A stretch of DNA of 64,000 bases from Oopsacas minuta. Its lineage: Eukaryota > Porifera > Hexactinellida > Lyssacinosida > Leucopsacidae. Under the pieces are notes generated by a model, which was not told the origin of the DNA, did not search any database, and saw only the letters and a list, made by a program, of their open reading frames with translations. The position numbers and the translations under genes are program-made. The stretch is from contig JAKMXF010000325.1 of NCBI GenBank assembly GCA_024704765.1, positions 163,171 to 227,170 of the forward strand. The letters run 5' to 3'. This document shows positions 46,483-57,470 of this stretch, one piece after another. Within the stretch, counting starts at the first letter, position 1, and each line of letters starts with the position of its first letter.

Positions 46483-47016
46483 GTACGTTTGAACGACTTC
46501 ACATACAGGATGCAATTTAGTTGCATGCATAATATGAAATGAAATGTTGCATTGTATATTTAGTGTTGCAGACAGAATTATGTAATAACCAGCTTTCCTT
46601 TAAAGTAACAAAATTACCTGCAGTGAAATACACTGAATAGCAAACAAATGAGCATGAAAGAGTAGAGTAACAAGCGTGTATAACCGCAATATCAACAGTA
46701 TGAGCATTCCTATGGTAATTGTAATGTATAAATCAATACAATTTGACTATAGTGGGTAATACAATTTTCCCCATAGGATTTGGCTTAGGGAGTAAATTTT
46801 TCGTAACTTTGTCAATTTTAATCCGATTTTGGATTTCTTTAGCTCTATCAACTTCTCTCAACGAGTTCTTGAACGGTGCATATAGGGATTTTTGACCACA
46901 TTAAAAAAGTTGGGGGTGTAAGATTCTGCAATTGTACCGGTATTTCAGGTTTTTTCGGGTAAGCTCGTACCCAAAAGTATCTTTGGGGAAGGTAAAATTA
47001 TACAAAAAAGTTGTAT

Positions 47017-47168
47017 ATAGCTCAACTATACTAGAGTACAGTTTATGTATATTAGCTTTTCTATGCTAGAGGAAAGGTCATTTGTTAGGCCTAATGAAAG
47101 TACCTTTTTGGAATGAGGGTATGGGGTTTTTGTATTACAAAAAACTCTACTATAGTATAGTTGAGCTA
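47017..47168. repeat. Imperfect inverted repeat
   Basis: TAGCTCAACTATACTAGAGT near 47018-47037 pairs with ACTCTACTATAGTATAGTTG onward at 47144-47168 with one small bulge. Spacer about 106 bases, non-coding. Confidence 0.7.
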
Positions 47169-47254
47169 TTTATAAGGAATCTGAAAATTATATAATTTAT
47201 AAATTTTAAAACACTCTGGAATTCTATAGTTACAAGTGGCGTAGCCACGCCCGG

Positions 47255-49739
47255 TTTAACACCCTAGACTAACCTCCCACCCAGTTTAACTCCGGGTATA
47301 GTCTGGGCTAGCATAGATTAACCCCAGGTATAAACTGGGCTAGCCCAGATTCTATCCCGGAGTTAATAGTCAACAAATTATGATGTTATCTGCTTGTAGA
47401 ATACAAGCGATGCGTGTGGCGGCGACACTTACAATGTCTATATTTATGTTTCAACTATATAAATAGACTAGAAGAGCATATCTACTTGTTTGATCTATCA
47501 ATTTTATTTACTACATTGTTTTGATGGATGATCAATTCTACAATTAAATATTGCATTTTTTTATTTCTAACGAAAACAAATATCCAGGAGAGATCTATAA
47601 ACTTCCAGCTGACAAACGAGTCAATGCGAAATCACAATTCAGACAAACTGTTAAGCCATATACTTTGAAGGATGGGGTTCTGATGCATGCTGAAAAGCAA
47701 GTGTTACGAAAAAGTGGAGTGGACGCAGTACTCAAAATGTGTCATGATAACCCTGTAACCGGTGGTTAATTGATACTGACAAAACCTACCAAAAGATCGC
47801 ATCAAGATTCTACTGGAAAGGTAAATATTTACTAATACTTAATTTAACATTCAATCCGGGAGCAAACTTTTGCAATGGGTAGCGCAATGCCACTGTTGGC
47901 ATATTAAAGCTTAAGTAAATTCCTTAATTAAGCGATGCTAACTTACTTGCAATCAATTGTTAGACCGTTGTTAATACATTTGGGTTTATTTTCAATAGAT
48001 GTTGTCAAATTCCCAAGATTCGGAATTGTAAACAAATTTCACAAAGTTTCATGATTCCCAAATGTTCTTTAGGTATGAAGCAAGAAATTGAAATGTATTG
48101 TAAACAATGCATCAAGTGATTGAAGTCAACCGAAAACTTAAGATAGACCGTCCTCCGCTGTCTTCGATACGCGTACCATCTCAAGTATGGAGTCTTGTAG
48201 GAATTGATCTCATCGGGCCCTTACAGGAGTCTACAAGTGGCAACAAATATATTGTAGCTATTTCACATCATTTTTCCAAGTGGTCAGAAGCTATTGCCAT
48301 TCCTGACAAAACTTCTAAATCTGTAGCTGATTTTCTATACCTAGTAGTTTGCAGATCGGATGTATGGGCACACTGATAAGTGATCAAGGAAGAGAGTTTG
48401 TGAACGAAGTTATTGATTATCTTCTTGACATTATGCAGACTGAGCATCGAATTTCTTCTGCTTATCATCCTGAAACAAATGGACAACGGGAAAGAGATAA
48501 CCGTACCCTGAAATCTGCATTGGTGAAATTATTAAATGAAAGAGGTGATGATTGGGATATGTATATCCCAGGAATACTATTTGCTTATCGCATAAGCATT
48601 CATGCTTCTACGAAATGTACTCCATTTCAAGCGATGTATTGTCGTAGTGCGAAGCTACCAATTGATTTGTACATTAAACCTCTAAAATCAATTGAGCAGG
48701 CGAATCCAAAAGTTTTACAGGCGTTTGGCATGATACGTGAAGCTATCAACGCCAAAATTGATCTTAATATCACAAACGCACAGAAACACCAAAAACGCAA
48801 CTTTGATAACCGTCATTCTAATAGCAAAGTGTTATCACCTGGCGCAACTGTGTACATAAAAAACAGCAAGCAAATACATCGAATGGGATCGAAAATGGAA
48901 CCACGCTGGATAGGTCCTTACAAAATCATTGAGTTGCTAGATAAAGGACGTGCAATCCTAGAGAATATTAACACAGGTAAGAAACTAAAATATATATATA
49001 ATATTGCAAATTTTAAGGTTTATGATTCAAATAACAAAGCTGAAGATGGTAAATCAAAGAAAAAAAAAACAATTTCCATATCACATTCTAAGATTAAGAA
49101 ACTAGAGTGTACGGATGAGCTAGTTTTAATTGGAGTTAAACAAGGAGTTAAACAATTCAACCTAAACAGACTGTTTTCTCCAATTTCCGCTGAGTGAAAC
49201 ACTAAGAAAGTATCTTTCTCAAACGGTTTCCAATTATGTCAGCGAAAGTGCCATTGACTCCAGTGGTGTTTGGGCAACCGAGGCAGAAATACTGACCACA
49301 GCTAATCTTATTCAACATGATATCGTTGCGTATGCAAAGAGTGGGAATTCTATGGAATGGCTTATATACCCTACATCTTTTACATTGACAGAAACAACAG
49401 AAACTGCATTGTATCTGAAAAATTTAGCTGAACACTTCAGCGTAGTCATTAATATACAATGATACTAGAAACATAGACAATATTTTTCATATCTGTTCGT
49501 TAGTACCATAGATTAATTTGTATTCGCAGATGATTTAAAAGAACTATTAATCACTATAATCTCATTGGGAATATTTACGCAGGGTATAAACTAGGCTAGG
49601 CTAGTTTATACCCAGGGGGTTAATCTAGGCTCAGAAGGTATAATCTGGTCTAGCCCAGTTTAAACCCTGGGGTAAAATCTAGGCTAGCCCAGATTATACC
49701 CGGGTATATTCTGGCGGCAGGTTAATCTAGGCTGTTACA
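47255..49739 (+). mobile_element. Ginger1-type DNA transposon, decayed
   Basis: The left end region (47255-47370) and right end region (49575-49739) are inverted relatives. Read inward, both go TNTAACANCCTAGANTAACCT and continue with CCGGGTATA and CTGGGCTAG modules. Flanks are CCGG (47251-47254) and TCGG (49740-49743). Between them lies an integrase-like gene. Ginger1 elements are cut-and-paste transposons that use a Gypsy-like integrase, have TGT-starting TIRs and prefer CCGG/CCGT targets, and some carry an OTU protease domain. All these traits are present here. Length 2485 bases, shorter than intact relatives. Confidence 0.8.
47551..49462 (+). pseudogene. Ginger-type integrase with OTU remnant, broken
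   Basis: Pieces in order: an N-terminal region with the zinc-binding/H2C2 surroundings (47551-47819, broken near 47766), a probable intron (47821-48072, GTAAAT to TTTAG), then the integrase core. The core Asp residues are in SLVGIDLIGPL and LISDQGREF, and the Glu in NGQRERDNRTL. A chromo/SH3-like C-terminal segment follows (PRWIGPYKIIELLDKGRAIL). Lesions are a TGA near 48116, a frame change, another frame change at about 48350, and one near 49190. After the last, 49190-49462 reads as the C-terminal half of an OTU cysteine protease (WATEAEILTTANLIQHDI, ending with the catalytic-His region AEHFSVV). The half with the catalytic Cys (DGNC-type motif) is absent. Non-functional. Confidence 0.88.
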
Positions 49740-49932
49740 TCGGGCAACTATTTTTTCGTGCCTGGGAAATATTTTAAAAATTGTATTTTTAACTGCTTTG
49801 AGCAAATTAGTTCTACTTATTAATAAACCTTTTTGCTGTGTTTCGATACTCCCAATAATTTCTATATTCATTAATTATTAATAATAGGCTATCTTCATAA
49901 TGAAAGTATAATACAGTTGCTATGGTTGCTAT

Positions 49933-49940
49933 TGACGTCA
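49933..49940. promoter_or_regulatory. CRE/ATF palindrome upstream of the 14-3-3 gene
   Basis: TGACGTCA, about 140 bases before the 14-3-3 ATG and next to GTTGCTATGGTTGC, which resembles half of an RFX X-box. Sequence match only. Confidence 0.4.
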
Positions 49941-51414
49941 GTAGATATGTAGAAATCCAGTATATATAATATACAATTGAATTCTAATCGTATATCTACC
50001 AGCTCTCAACTTAAATAACAAGCAACATTACTCAAACAGCTGAAGTGAAGTGGACTATATTTAGCAAATACGCGAAAAATGGCAGAAACGTTCTTTCAAC
50101 GGGCTAAATATGCACAAGTGATGGAAAGATACGAAGGTCAGTTGTTATCCCTACCCCTGGGGACTCCTTTTTTGTCCAATTTGATTGAGGAACTGATCCA
50201 AGGGGGCTGGCTCGGGCCAGCTTCAATGTTGTGGTGAATATTTTGTAGCATACAAATCAGGTATTTTGAAAGTTTCAAAGTGTATTATGATAATTTGATT
50301 TTTGCAGATATGAGAAAGTTTATGGAGAGTGAATACAGGGTCATGTTTGAAAATAATATAACAATTCCACCAGAACATAGAAACTTACTCTCTGTCGCTT
50401 ACAAGAATGTAATCGGAACCAAGAGGAGCTCCTGGAGGACAATAAATTCCATCCAAGAGAAAGAAGAGATGGTCAGGCTAAGAACAAAGACCAGAAACTG
50501 ACTATCATTAAGGTGAATAAATAGTGGACAAATAAGAGGCACTAGAAAGTTGTCTACTGCCTCATATTTGCAGGTTTTCATTTAGGAGGGAGGCATTCCC
50601 CTTAGCTCGCTATTTATTTAATATACCAACAGAAATTTAAGAGTGCTATCGAGGAAGATCTAGACGAAATCATTCACACCCTTCTCAACCTGATAGACAG
50701 TTATAAGCTATGCAATGCTCATTTTGAGGGTAAGGATGACCCAAACTTAGAGTCAAATGTGTTTTACTCAAAAATGTAAGTCAATTTTAGACAGTAGATT
50801 CCACTTATAGAGTCACATCGGGACTACTTTTAACCCGATTAACAGAGTAATTTAGCACTGCTATTATACAGTGCAACCTCAATAAGCAGGGTCTCTATAA
50901 ATGGGGAAGGTCTGTAAGCGGGCAATTTTGGTCTACTTTCATTCATTTCCATAGAAACGAACCTCTATAAGCGGGGAGTGGGGTATGGAGCTTACTTTAG
51001 AGATACTTTTCCCTCACATCATCGAAATTTACTTATATTTGTGGAGAATTCTGCCATAAATTTCTTGAGTATTCAATTTTTGTGCTAAATTGGAAAAAAA
51101 CACGTATTTAAAGCTATGATGAATTGAAATTTTGGGTTTCTCAGAAGAATTTCTTACAAATTAGTATATTCAACTAACAACGATATTATGAATTGTACAC
51201 AGGAAGTGGGATTATTATCGCTATATGGCAGAATACAAATCAGGAGATGAGAGAAAAATCGTTGCAGAAAAAGCATCTGAAGTTTATAAAAAGCTGAAGA
51301 AATTGCAAAGTCCTTGCAATCAATTCACCCAATTAAACTCGGGTAAGAAATAACTAGCACAATTACACTAAAATTAACATCTCAGATTACAGTCTGTGCC
51401 GAGTTAATTTTCAC

Positions 51415-51740
51415 CAGAGCATTAAGCGTTCCTCATTCTTTGGAGCGTGCAGGAAAATGGAGCGCGATCCTTTTCATTCCTTCATATTTACATTAGATTT
51501 GCATTTTAAGTTATCAATATTGAATTTAATCATTGCACGTTCGAGAAATTACTAAGTATGCAACGTTAAACAATTTCAAATGTGATTTATACAAGATTGT
51601 CTCAGCAGCCACTTTTTATAGAAAGAATACTGAATTTATGCAGGAATAACCATGAAATTTGTGTATTGTTTGCAATTAAATAGGAGCGCTCCACCTTCCG
51701 CTTCTGAATCAGAATTTGAGCGCGGCCCTTTAATGCTCTG
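51415..51740. mobile_element. hAT MITE of the GAGCGC-rich family, copy 2, in 14-3-3 intron 4
   Basis: Ends CAGAGCATTAAGCG and CCCTTTAATGCTCTG are inverted. The 8-base duplication ATTTTCAC is exact (51407-51414 and 51741-51748). The interior is related to 13774-14067. Confidence 0.95.
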
Positions 51741-52174
51741 ATTTTCACTAAATTAATTACAGTGAATCATTGGAACTATATTATTCTACTCAACACATTT
51801 TAGCTAAGAAATTTCAAATACAGAAGAACTCGGATAAGATCTCGGGAAACGAAATAAAGTAAGTCTTAAGCCGAGTTCTACTGTAGTATATAGATAATCG
51901 TGAAAGTGTCAAAATCGAATTCTATATCCCCTTTAATATATAATATATTTTATATATTTCACCACAGATTAGGTCTGAATTATTCAGTTTTTCACTACGA
52001 GATCCTTGCCAATCCTGAGGAAGCCTGCAAATTGCTAAGATGACAATTGATTCAGCCTTCGAAGAAAGAGACTTGTTAAAAGAGGACACTTACAAAGACT
52101 CTATATTAATTATAAGTCTGCTGAGAGACAATCTTTCCCTATGGACAGCTGAAATACAAAATGGTATGTAGCTA

Positions 52175-52351
52175 CGGTCAACTCCCGTTATATATAAAAC
52201 ACGAATATACCGAATACCCGCTTATATTGAAGTGTGAAATTGTACAAATATGGTCTCAAACCTTCAAAGTAACAAATATTTCATCGGTTATATCGAAGTA
52301 ATTATCACTACCCCTTGACCCCTTAAGCTTAGATATAACGAGAGTTTACTG
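52175..52351. mobile_element. TA-flanked MITE in 14-3-3 intron 5
   Basis: The left end CGGTCAACTCCCGTTATATA and right end (reverse complement CAGTAAACTCTCGTTATATC) are inverted relatives. TA flanks lie at 52173-52174 and 52352-52353. 177 bases, non-coding. Confidence 0.8.
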
Positions 52352-52609
52352 TATAATAATTGCAGGATATTCGAGATAACGAATGTCAGCTGGCATTTTT
52401 GAAGCGCTTTTACTAGATAAAAAGAAGAAAATTCCAAATCGTTCACTGAATTCCTGAAAATTAACTACAGTTGAATTCGGGTATTTTCGTCCATTTCTTT
52501 ATAAAAAGAATGAAGACGAAATATCCAACTGGCCTGATTTCAATTGTAATTATTCGGTGTTTGTATTATAGGGGAACCTACAGGAGAAGAGGGTACAGGA
52601 GATCAATAA

Positions 52610-54284
52610 AGATGTCTACCCCTAGTTACACAAATTCCAATAGTTCAGCACTGTTTCTATGTTAGAACATTACTGTAATACAATAGTATTAATATTTTAT
52701 CATAATTTCTACAAAATAGAAAAGTTTTCAATTTATTTTGGGATGTAAATTTACAAAAGAATTATCAGTGGGTACCAGAAATGGCATATTGTGTCAATAA
52801 GTGTCACGATAGGTGATATATATCAAATAACTTAAAAGTAGCAATAACTCATGCTCCAAATATGACAACGTGGTCTCTATCGAAGCAAAAAGTTGACTCA
52901 TATGTGAGACAATTCGGGAACATTCAATAACTAGAAATAAATACCTTTTTAGGAAGAGCTCTAATATCCAAATGGTGTAGAAGTAATTCCTTCATAGAAC
53001 AAATATTAGGTATATACGGTGGTATACAAGCACCTACATTGATAATTATATTGTCAAAAGTGTCCAATTTCAAAATCACAGTGGACCTCGTGAATACGAA
53101 CACGGTTAATTAATTTTAATTCCTCTGAATCGTAGCAAGAGTGCAATAACATACAGATCATATTGCATTAGTTATGTGTTTACTACATACGTACTATAGA
53201 ATTCTAATACTGAATCCCTTAGTAGAGAAGGTATTTTACAGCAATATTGGGACATAACTAGAGACTCAAAACGTTTAAAGGATTACCGGTCGTTTAGCAA
53301 CAAATCACATATATTACGTGCAGTAGCTGCCGTGACCAATTTGAGTGGGAGGTGTATCTACTCGGTTTTAACAACGAAAATCATAGTTTTAACGTGGGAT
53401 ATATACTGTAAATATTTCAGTACTTGGAAGTATAAAGTATAGCTACATTTACTAAAACTAGAACACAATTGCCAAACCTGAGATGACTATTTAGCCGTTC
53501 CTGCGATATTACTATCACAACTGATATACTACATCAATACAACCAATTGCGGATACAGGAGTTAGTCAATTTTGAGTGAATTATTTTATTTAGGGGAATT
53601 CAAGATAGGTACGCATAAAATATAGCACTATACTATTTAAAACTACTCACTCAAATATGGTGATCAGATATATCTATCTATTGATTATCTATATTACACA
53701 GCGTACGAAACTATAGCCTGTTCACAGTCTCCCATTGCTATACCGTCTAAAACGATTATTGATGGTTTATCTTTACAGGTTTGGCATTTGAAGTTGGTAG
53801 CATAATCAATATCGACCTCTCTTAAATAAGCGTTCGAAGCTTAATTTACAATTTGATACTTATATTTAAGTTCTCTGTCTATTCGCGACAGTTTGTTGTT
53901 TTGCTCTTTAAGAAATATGTATGAAATAATCACAGCAGACCATCGGCAATACTGAAATGATTATTACTTACCTGAAGTAACTAAAAAAGGGTTTCTGAAA
54001 CTGTCATCATCTCACTATATTCATGCAACAAACTGTAATGAACGAAATAATGGTTGTCAAGATTGATAAGCAGGAATTATGACTGTTAAACACACTAACA
54101 TTTGTAGGGTCCATTACAGAAGGTAATGTACACTAATAACAGTGACTAATAATAAGATATACCTATTCGTATATCACACGAACTATGAGTATCTAATATA
54201 TTAACCGTCTTTTATTCCAATTATATACAAAACATAAGAAAGTTAAGCCACATAAATCATTCTCCAGATATACAATTATACAAT
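52610..54284. other. Intergenic, nothing recognised
   Basis: AT-rich, no open frame above 60 codons, no repeat with defined ends noticed. The first part should be the 14-3-3 3' UTR. Confidence 0.45.
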
Positions 54285-55360
54285 TATAGGTGATTAATCA
54301 TATTTTCACACCTTTCTATGTAAAATATATTAACAAGCTAGAAATAAGATTTCAAAGTGTTGTCAGGGGTAATTGGGTGCGTAGAGTCAGATTTTGAGAA
54401 TTTCAGAGCTCTAAAGTACCTAATTCACAGATCTATCATATGATTAATCTTATTTTTTCACACTCTTTTGAAATATTTCAAGATTATGCTAGAGATTTCG
54501 TTTTAACTGCTTGTCAGGGGTAACCGAGTATATAGATTTCAAATTTCACATTTTAAAATCTATATCTACATAATTTATCATATGATTAATCATATTTAAC
54601 ACTTTTTTGTATATTTTCAAATTATGCTAGAGATTACGTTTTAAAAGGAAACAATTAATATGTCATAATTAATATGTCATAAATAATTCTACATAATCGC
54701 CGGAATATTTGTTCAAAAATTGAAAATCGCGGATATATTGATGGATCGCCGGGGAGAGGCTGCGATCTGGTCTCCTTAGAGGGAATACTGGAATAAACCC
54801 ATACTAGTCAATTAGGTACAACCCCCTCCCCTGATCATATGAACTTCCAGCGCCCATGCGTATGTGTATAGTATATGATTGTATAGCCCAAAAGCCACGT
54901 AAGAGCTCCAATATTACCACAGAAGGCTGCGAAATCTAGCATTCCGATTAACATGAAAATTGGCACACATATACATTTTGGGTCGGAGATTTGCACCCCA
55001 GGTATGAATATGATTGTAGGGGTTCAGTTGGGGGAGACCCCAGCCAATTCTATCAAGTTTATTGATTCGATTTTGGAGGTCCCTTAATTGGGGGTCCCCT
55101 AAGTGGAAATCTAATTTTTCATTTGGAGGGCCCCCCATATAGAATAGAAATAATTGGGGGGTACCTCACTAATTTGTGGGAGCCCCCAACTGAGCCGCCA
55201 TAATGATTAAGCATATTTTACAGCTTTTTCATATTATTGAAAATGATGCTAGAGCTTTCGTTTTACCTGTTAGCCTGGGCTAAGGGTAATCGACTATTTA
55301 GATACCAAGTTTGACATTTTCAAATCTCTCACTTAGTGATTAATCATATTTCCCATATTT
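54285..55360 (+). repeat. Dispersed repeat family A, copies 3 and 4
   Basis: 54285-54645 holds about two and a half internal units of roughly 145 bases, each starting GATTAATCATATTT or similar. 54890-55360 restarts with CCGATTAACATGAAAATTGG and again enters these units. The second copy is interrupted by a G-rich element (about 55013-55201). Confidence 0.75.
55013..55201. mobile_element. G-rich foldback element inside family A
   Basis: GGGGTTCAGTTGGGGG at the left is mirrored by CCCCCAACTGAGCC at the right. AATATGATT and ATAATGATT beside the ends may be degraded target copies. Internal blocks are runs of G or C next to TAATT words. Confidence 0.6.
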
Positions 55361-55722
55361 CTCAGATCCAGCTAGGAGTCCCAACCGGGGACATGCCCGC
55401 TTGAAAGAACAAAATCACATTACCCTGAGCTGCTCTCCCAGGCTGTTGGCTGGACATTTTTGTTGTTGATAATCATAAATTAGTATTCATCATTTTTCTT
55501 CATTTTGTAGATGAATTGTCTTTATTATTAGCATTATTATCATTATGCATGGCCGTAGGAGACAGTCCGCTTGGCCAGGTTTCAACCGGACCAACAATTG
55601 GTCTGCTTATACAAATAGTATCAGCCCCGGACTAACTTTTGGTGGTTTCATATAATTTTGTATAGGTTAACCTGACCAATTAAAAACTGCTTCAGTACGG
55701 GCCAGTTATGTGGCAGTATAGC
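55361..55722. other. Intergenic, repeat-like
   Basis: CCGGACCAA/AACCTGACCAATT words at 55590-55685 resemble those at 28450-28600, suggesting another dispersed element without clear ends. Confidence 0.35.
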
Positions 55723-55928
55723 TCGAGTAACCTCTTGTGCCGGAATTCAGAGGTGGTCGCTTTTGGGAAGCTCCGTATAATGTAATGGGCGAAAACATTT
55801 TATGATACATGTCAATATGTTTACATTGGACCGGCCGACCTTGAATACCAAATTATTCTCATCTTTAATTCTTTATAAAAGACACCAATTACAACCATTG
55901 CGAAATTTAGATTATAAGATATAACAAA
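55723..55928. repeat. Dispersed repeat family C, copy 2
   Basis: Matches 10726-10918 from TCGAGTAACCTCTTGTGCCG to ATTATAAGATATAACAAA, with a GGCCGGCC-containing difference near 55832. Confidence 0.75.
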
Positions 55929-56279
55929 AATAGTTCCTAATGCAGAAATACATATACCAAATGAATATTCAAATTCCCCTCTCCCATGACCTTCCCTCCC
56001 TATTGTATGAATTAGCTGACCTGAGGGTGATGGTATATTGATTTTATTAAGGTGAAAAACAGTGCTGAGAAAATTCCCTCAGGCATCTAAACAAAAGAAT
56101 GATGGAGAAGCCATCGTATGACCTAACTCACGAGAATTGCACAAGTTCAACCTGAGTCCATGATCCACTTCTTGAGAAGAAGTGAACACAGTTGTGACCG
56201 AGGTCGAGGACTACTACACAATTTGGAGTATGTTTAATATCTTTAGGACATCTTAGTTGTTGAGTGCCTAAACATTTCA

Positions 56280-56930
56280 GAAATCCGATCTTTTTAGAGA
56301 AGATTGAAACTCTCTGTGATTGTTACAATCAGCAACCCACACGTCTCCAATATGGTCGACACAGAGTACGAATGGTTGATTTAGCTCTCTGTCTCTTGAT
56401 CCTTCAGTACCAGTTCGCTTTACTTACATGGCGAACTGAAGCAGAGTGTGAAGATGTTTGTCCGTGATGAAGATGTGATATTAAGTAACTGCAATGCCAT
56501 ATTGCCTCTCGCGTACGCCTTGTCCAAATCTTTAAAAACTTCTCTATAAACGATAAACCTTGAATGTGACTATTCTGGAAATCAGCTATGTAAATATATT
56601 GATTGAATTCATCTAAAGCTATACCTCTAGACTTTAGCTCATTATTGGCATTACCTTTTTTCCAACAGCTAGGAGTGGCTGCTTTATAGTAGAGTAGCCC
56701 AACACCCAGTCCTTCACTTCCCCGAATACAACTATTCGACTTTGCAGTTGAGATAGCGTCGGAGACGAGAAGAAGGGCTGGTGGAGTTGGGTTGGAGTCT
56801 CCAATTTTTGATACGCTTTTGGTAGAGGTCAGTGGCCTGTTGATAGAATTCTTTGTTCTTGTTAACTTTGTGACTTAACTCAATCAAATGTTGTTGTTTT
56901 TGCCCGTTCTTCCATGGTTGACTAACGGAT
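56280..56930 (-). pseudogene. TRIM/NHL-type protein remnant
   Basis: On the minus strand, a helical stretch near 56850-56925 (KQQHLIELSHKVNKNKEFYQ) resembles the coiled coil of TRIM proteins. Near 56530-56660 comes the NHL-blade sequence RGIALDEFNQYIYIADFQNS, and near 56290-56375 another blade (CVDHIGDVWVADCNNHR). The pieces are in different frames, with stops between. The plus-strand frame at 56264-56467 is a shadow of the last piece. A decayed relative, not a copy, of the NHL pseudogene at 7248-8118. Confidence 0.65.
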
Positions 56931-57416
56931 AGTTTCCTTTGAGAAATATTCCTATTTCATATCTAGCAGTTTGCTTAGTAGAGCGTCCCATCTCGCGACT
57001 ACATGCTCAATTAAGAAATCGTACCTATCTGAGATTACCTTGCAACAGATTCGAATTGTAGACTAACTCGTGTATGTATGTGTTGAATGGTTGCCATTTG
57101 TATTCATTTGATTGAAATTTATACCGAATATCGCATACATTTAAATTCCTATATCATAGGTCCGGATAGTTAATAGTTGTATATATTTTGGATTTTGTAA
57201 ATAATTATGAAACCCGAGAATACCAATTTTATGTTATTTGCTTCTATGTAATTTAGTTTTCTTGGTTGTAGTTAGTTGTGCTTACCAGGCTTGACTCATT
57301 AGAATGAACTAGTTTTGATTTCCCCAAGAAATGTATTTAGAAAATTTTCGCATTCAACACGAGCATAAATGTACATAAATATATTCATGATGAATTTAAG
57401 AAGATATTTTATCATT
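56931..57416. other. Intergenic, nothing recognised
   Basis: No gene or bounded repeat seen. Confidence 0.35.
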
Positions 57417-57470
57417 TATATGGTGTCCAAAGCGTCTATCAAATCTGATAGACGATTTGGGCACCATATA
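57417..57470. repeat. 25-base hairpin with 4-base loop
   Basis: TATATGGTGTCCAAAGCGTC... at 57417-57441 pairs with 57446-57470 over 25 bases with two mismatches. The loop is AATC. Isolated from any gene; it could be a minimal foldback element. Confidence 0.9.

Larger units (their letters stand above)
43354..46938 (-). mobile_element. Merlin-type DNA transposon with 408-base identical inverted ends
   Basis: Bases 43354-43761 are the exact reverse complement of 46531-46938 by eye. The outer ends begin GGTACAATTGCAGAATC. The 2769-base interior holds an intact ISXO2-like transposase on the minus strand and a smaller nested inverted-repeat element (46259-46482). Merlin elements use this transposase class. 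Their usual ends are far shorter and flanked by 8-9 base duplications, and I see no such duplication here (GCAGAAATT on the left, GGTATTTCA on the right). Confidence 0.75.
50079..52609 (+). pseudogene. YWHA: 14-3-3 protein gene, six exons, three one-base deletions
   Basis: 14-3-3 proteins are dimeric adaptors that bind phospho-Ser/Thr motifs. Exons are 50079-50136, 50308-50512, 50633-50775, 51203-51342, 51968-52163 and 52572-52609. All have GT/AG borders and all junction phases agree. Family stretches are [20 protein letters not shown] (exon 2), YYRYMAEYKSGDERK (exon 4), [18 protein letters not shown] and LLRDNLSLW (exon 5), then a short acidic tail EPTGEEGTGDQ. Exon 2 (near 50460), exon 4 (near 51285) and exon 5 (near 52040) each lose one base relative to the expected frame, so as given it cannot encode a full protein. 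Intact introns rule out a processed copy. It is either a fresh pseudogene or a real gene with sequence errors. Introns 4 and 5 carry MITEs. Confidence 0.88.

Noticed and set aside
47551-49197. Integrase as part of an LTR retrotransposon
   Set aside because: No reverse transcriptase, RNase H or LTRs nearby; inverted ends with CCGG-like flanks and an OTU remnant fit Ginger1 better.
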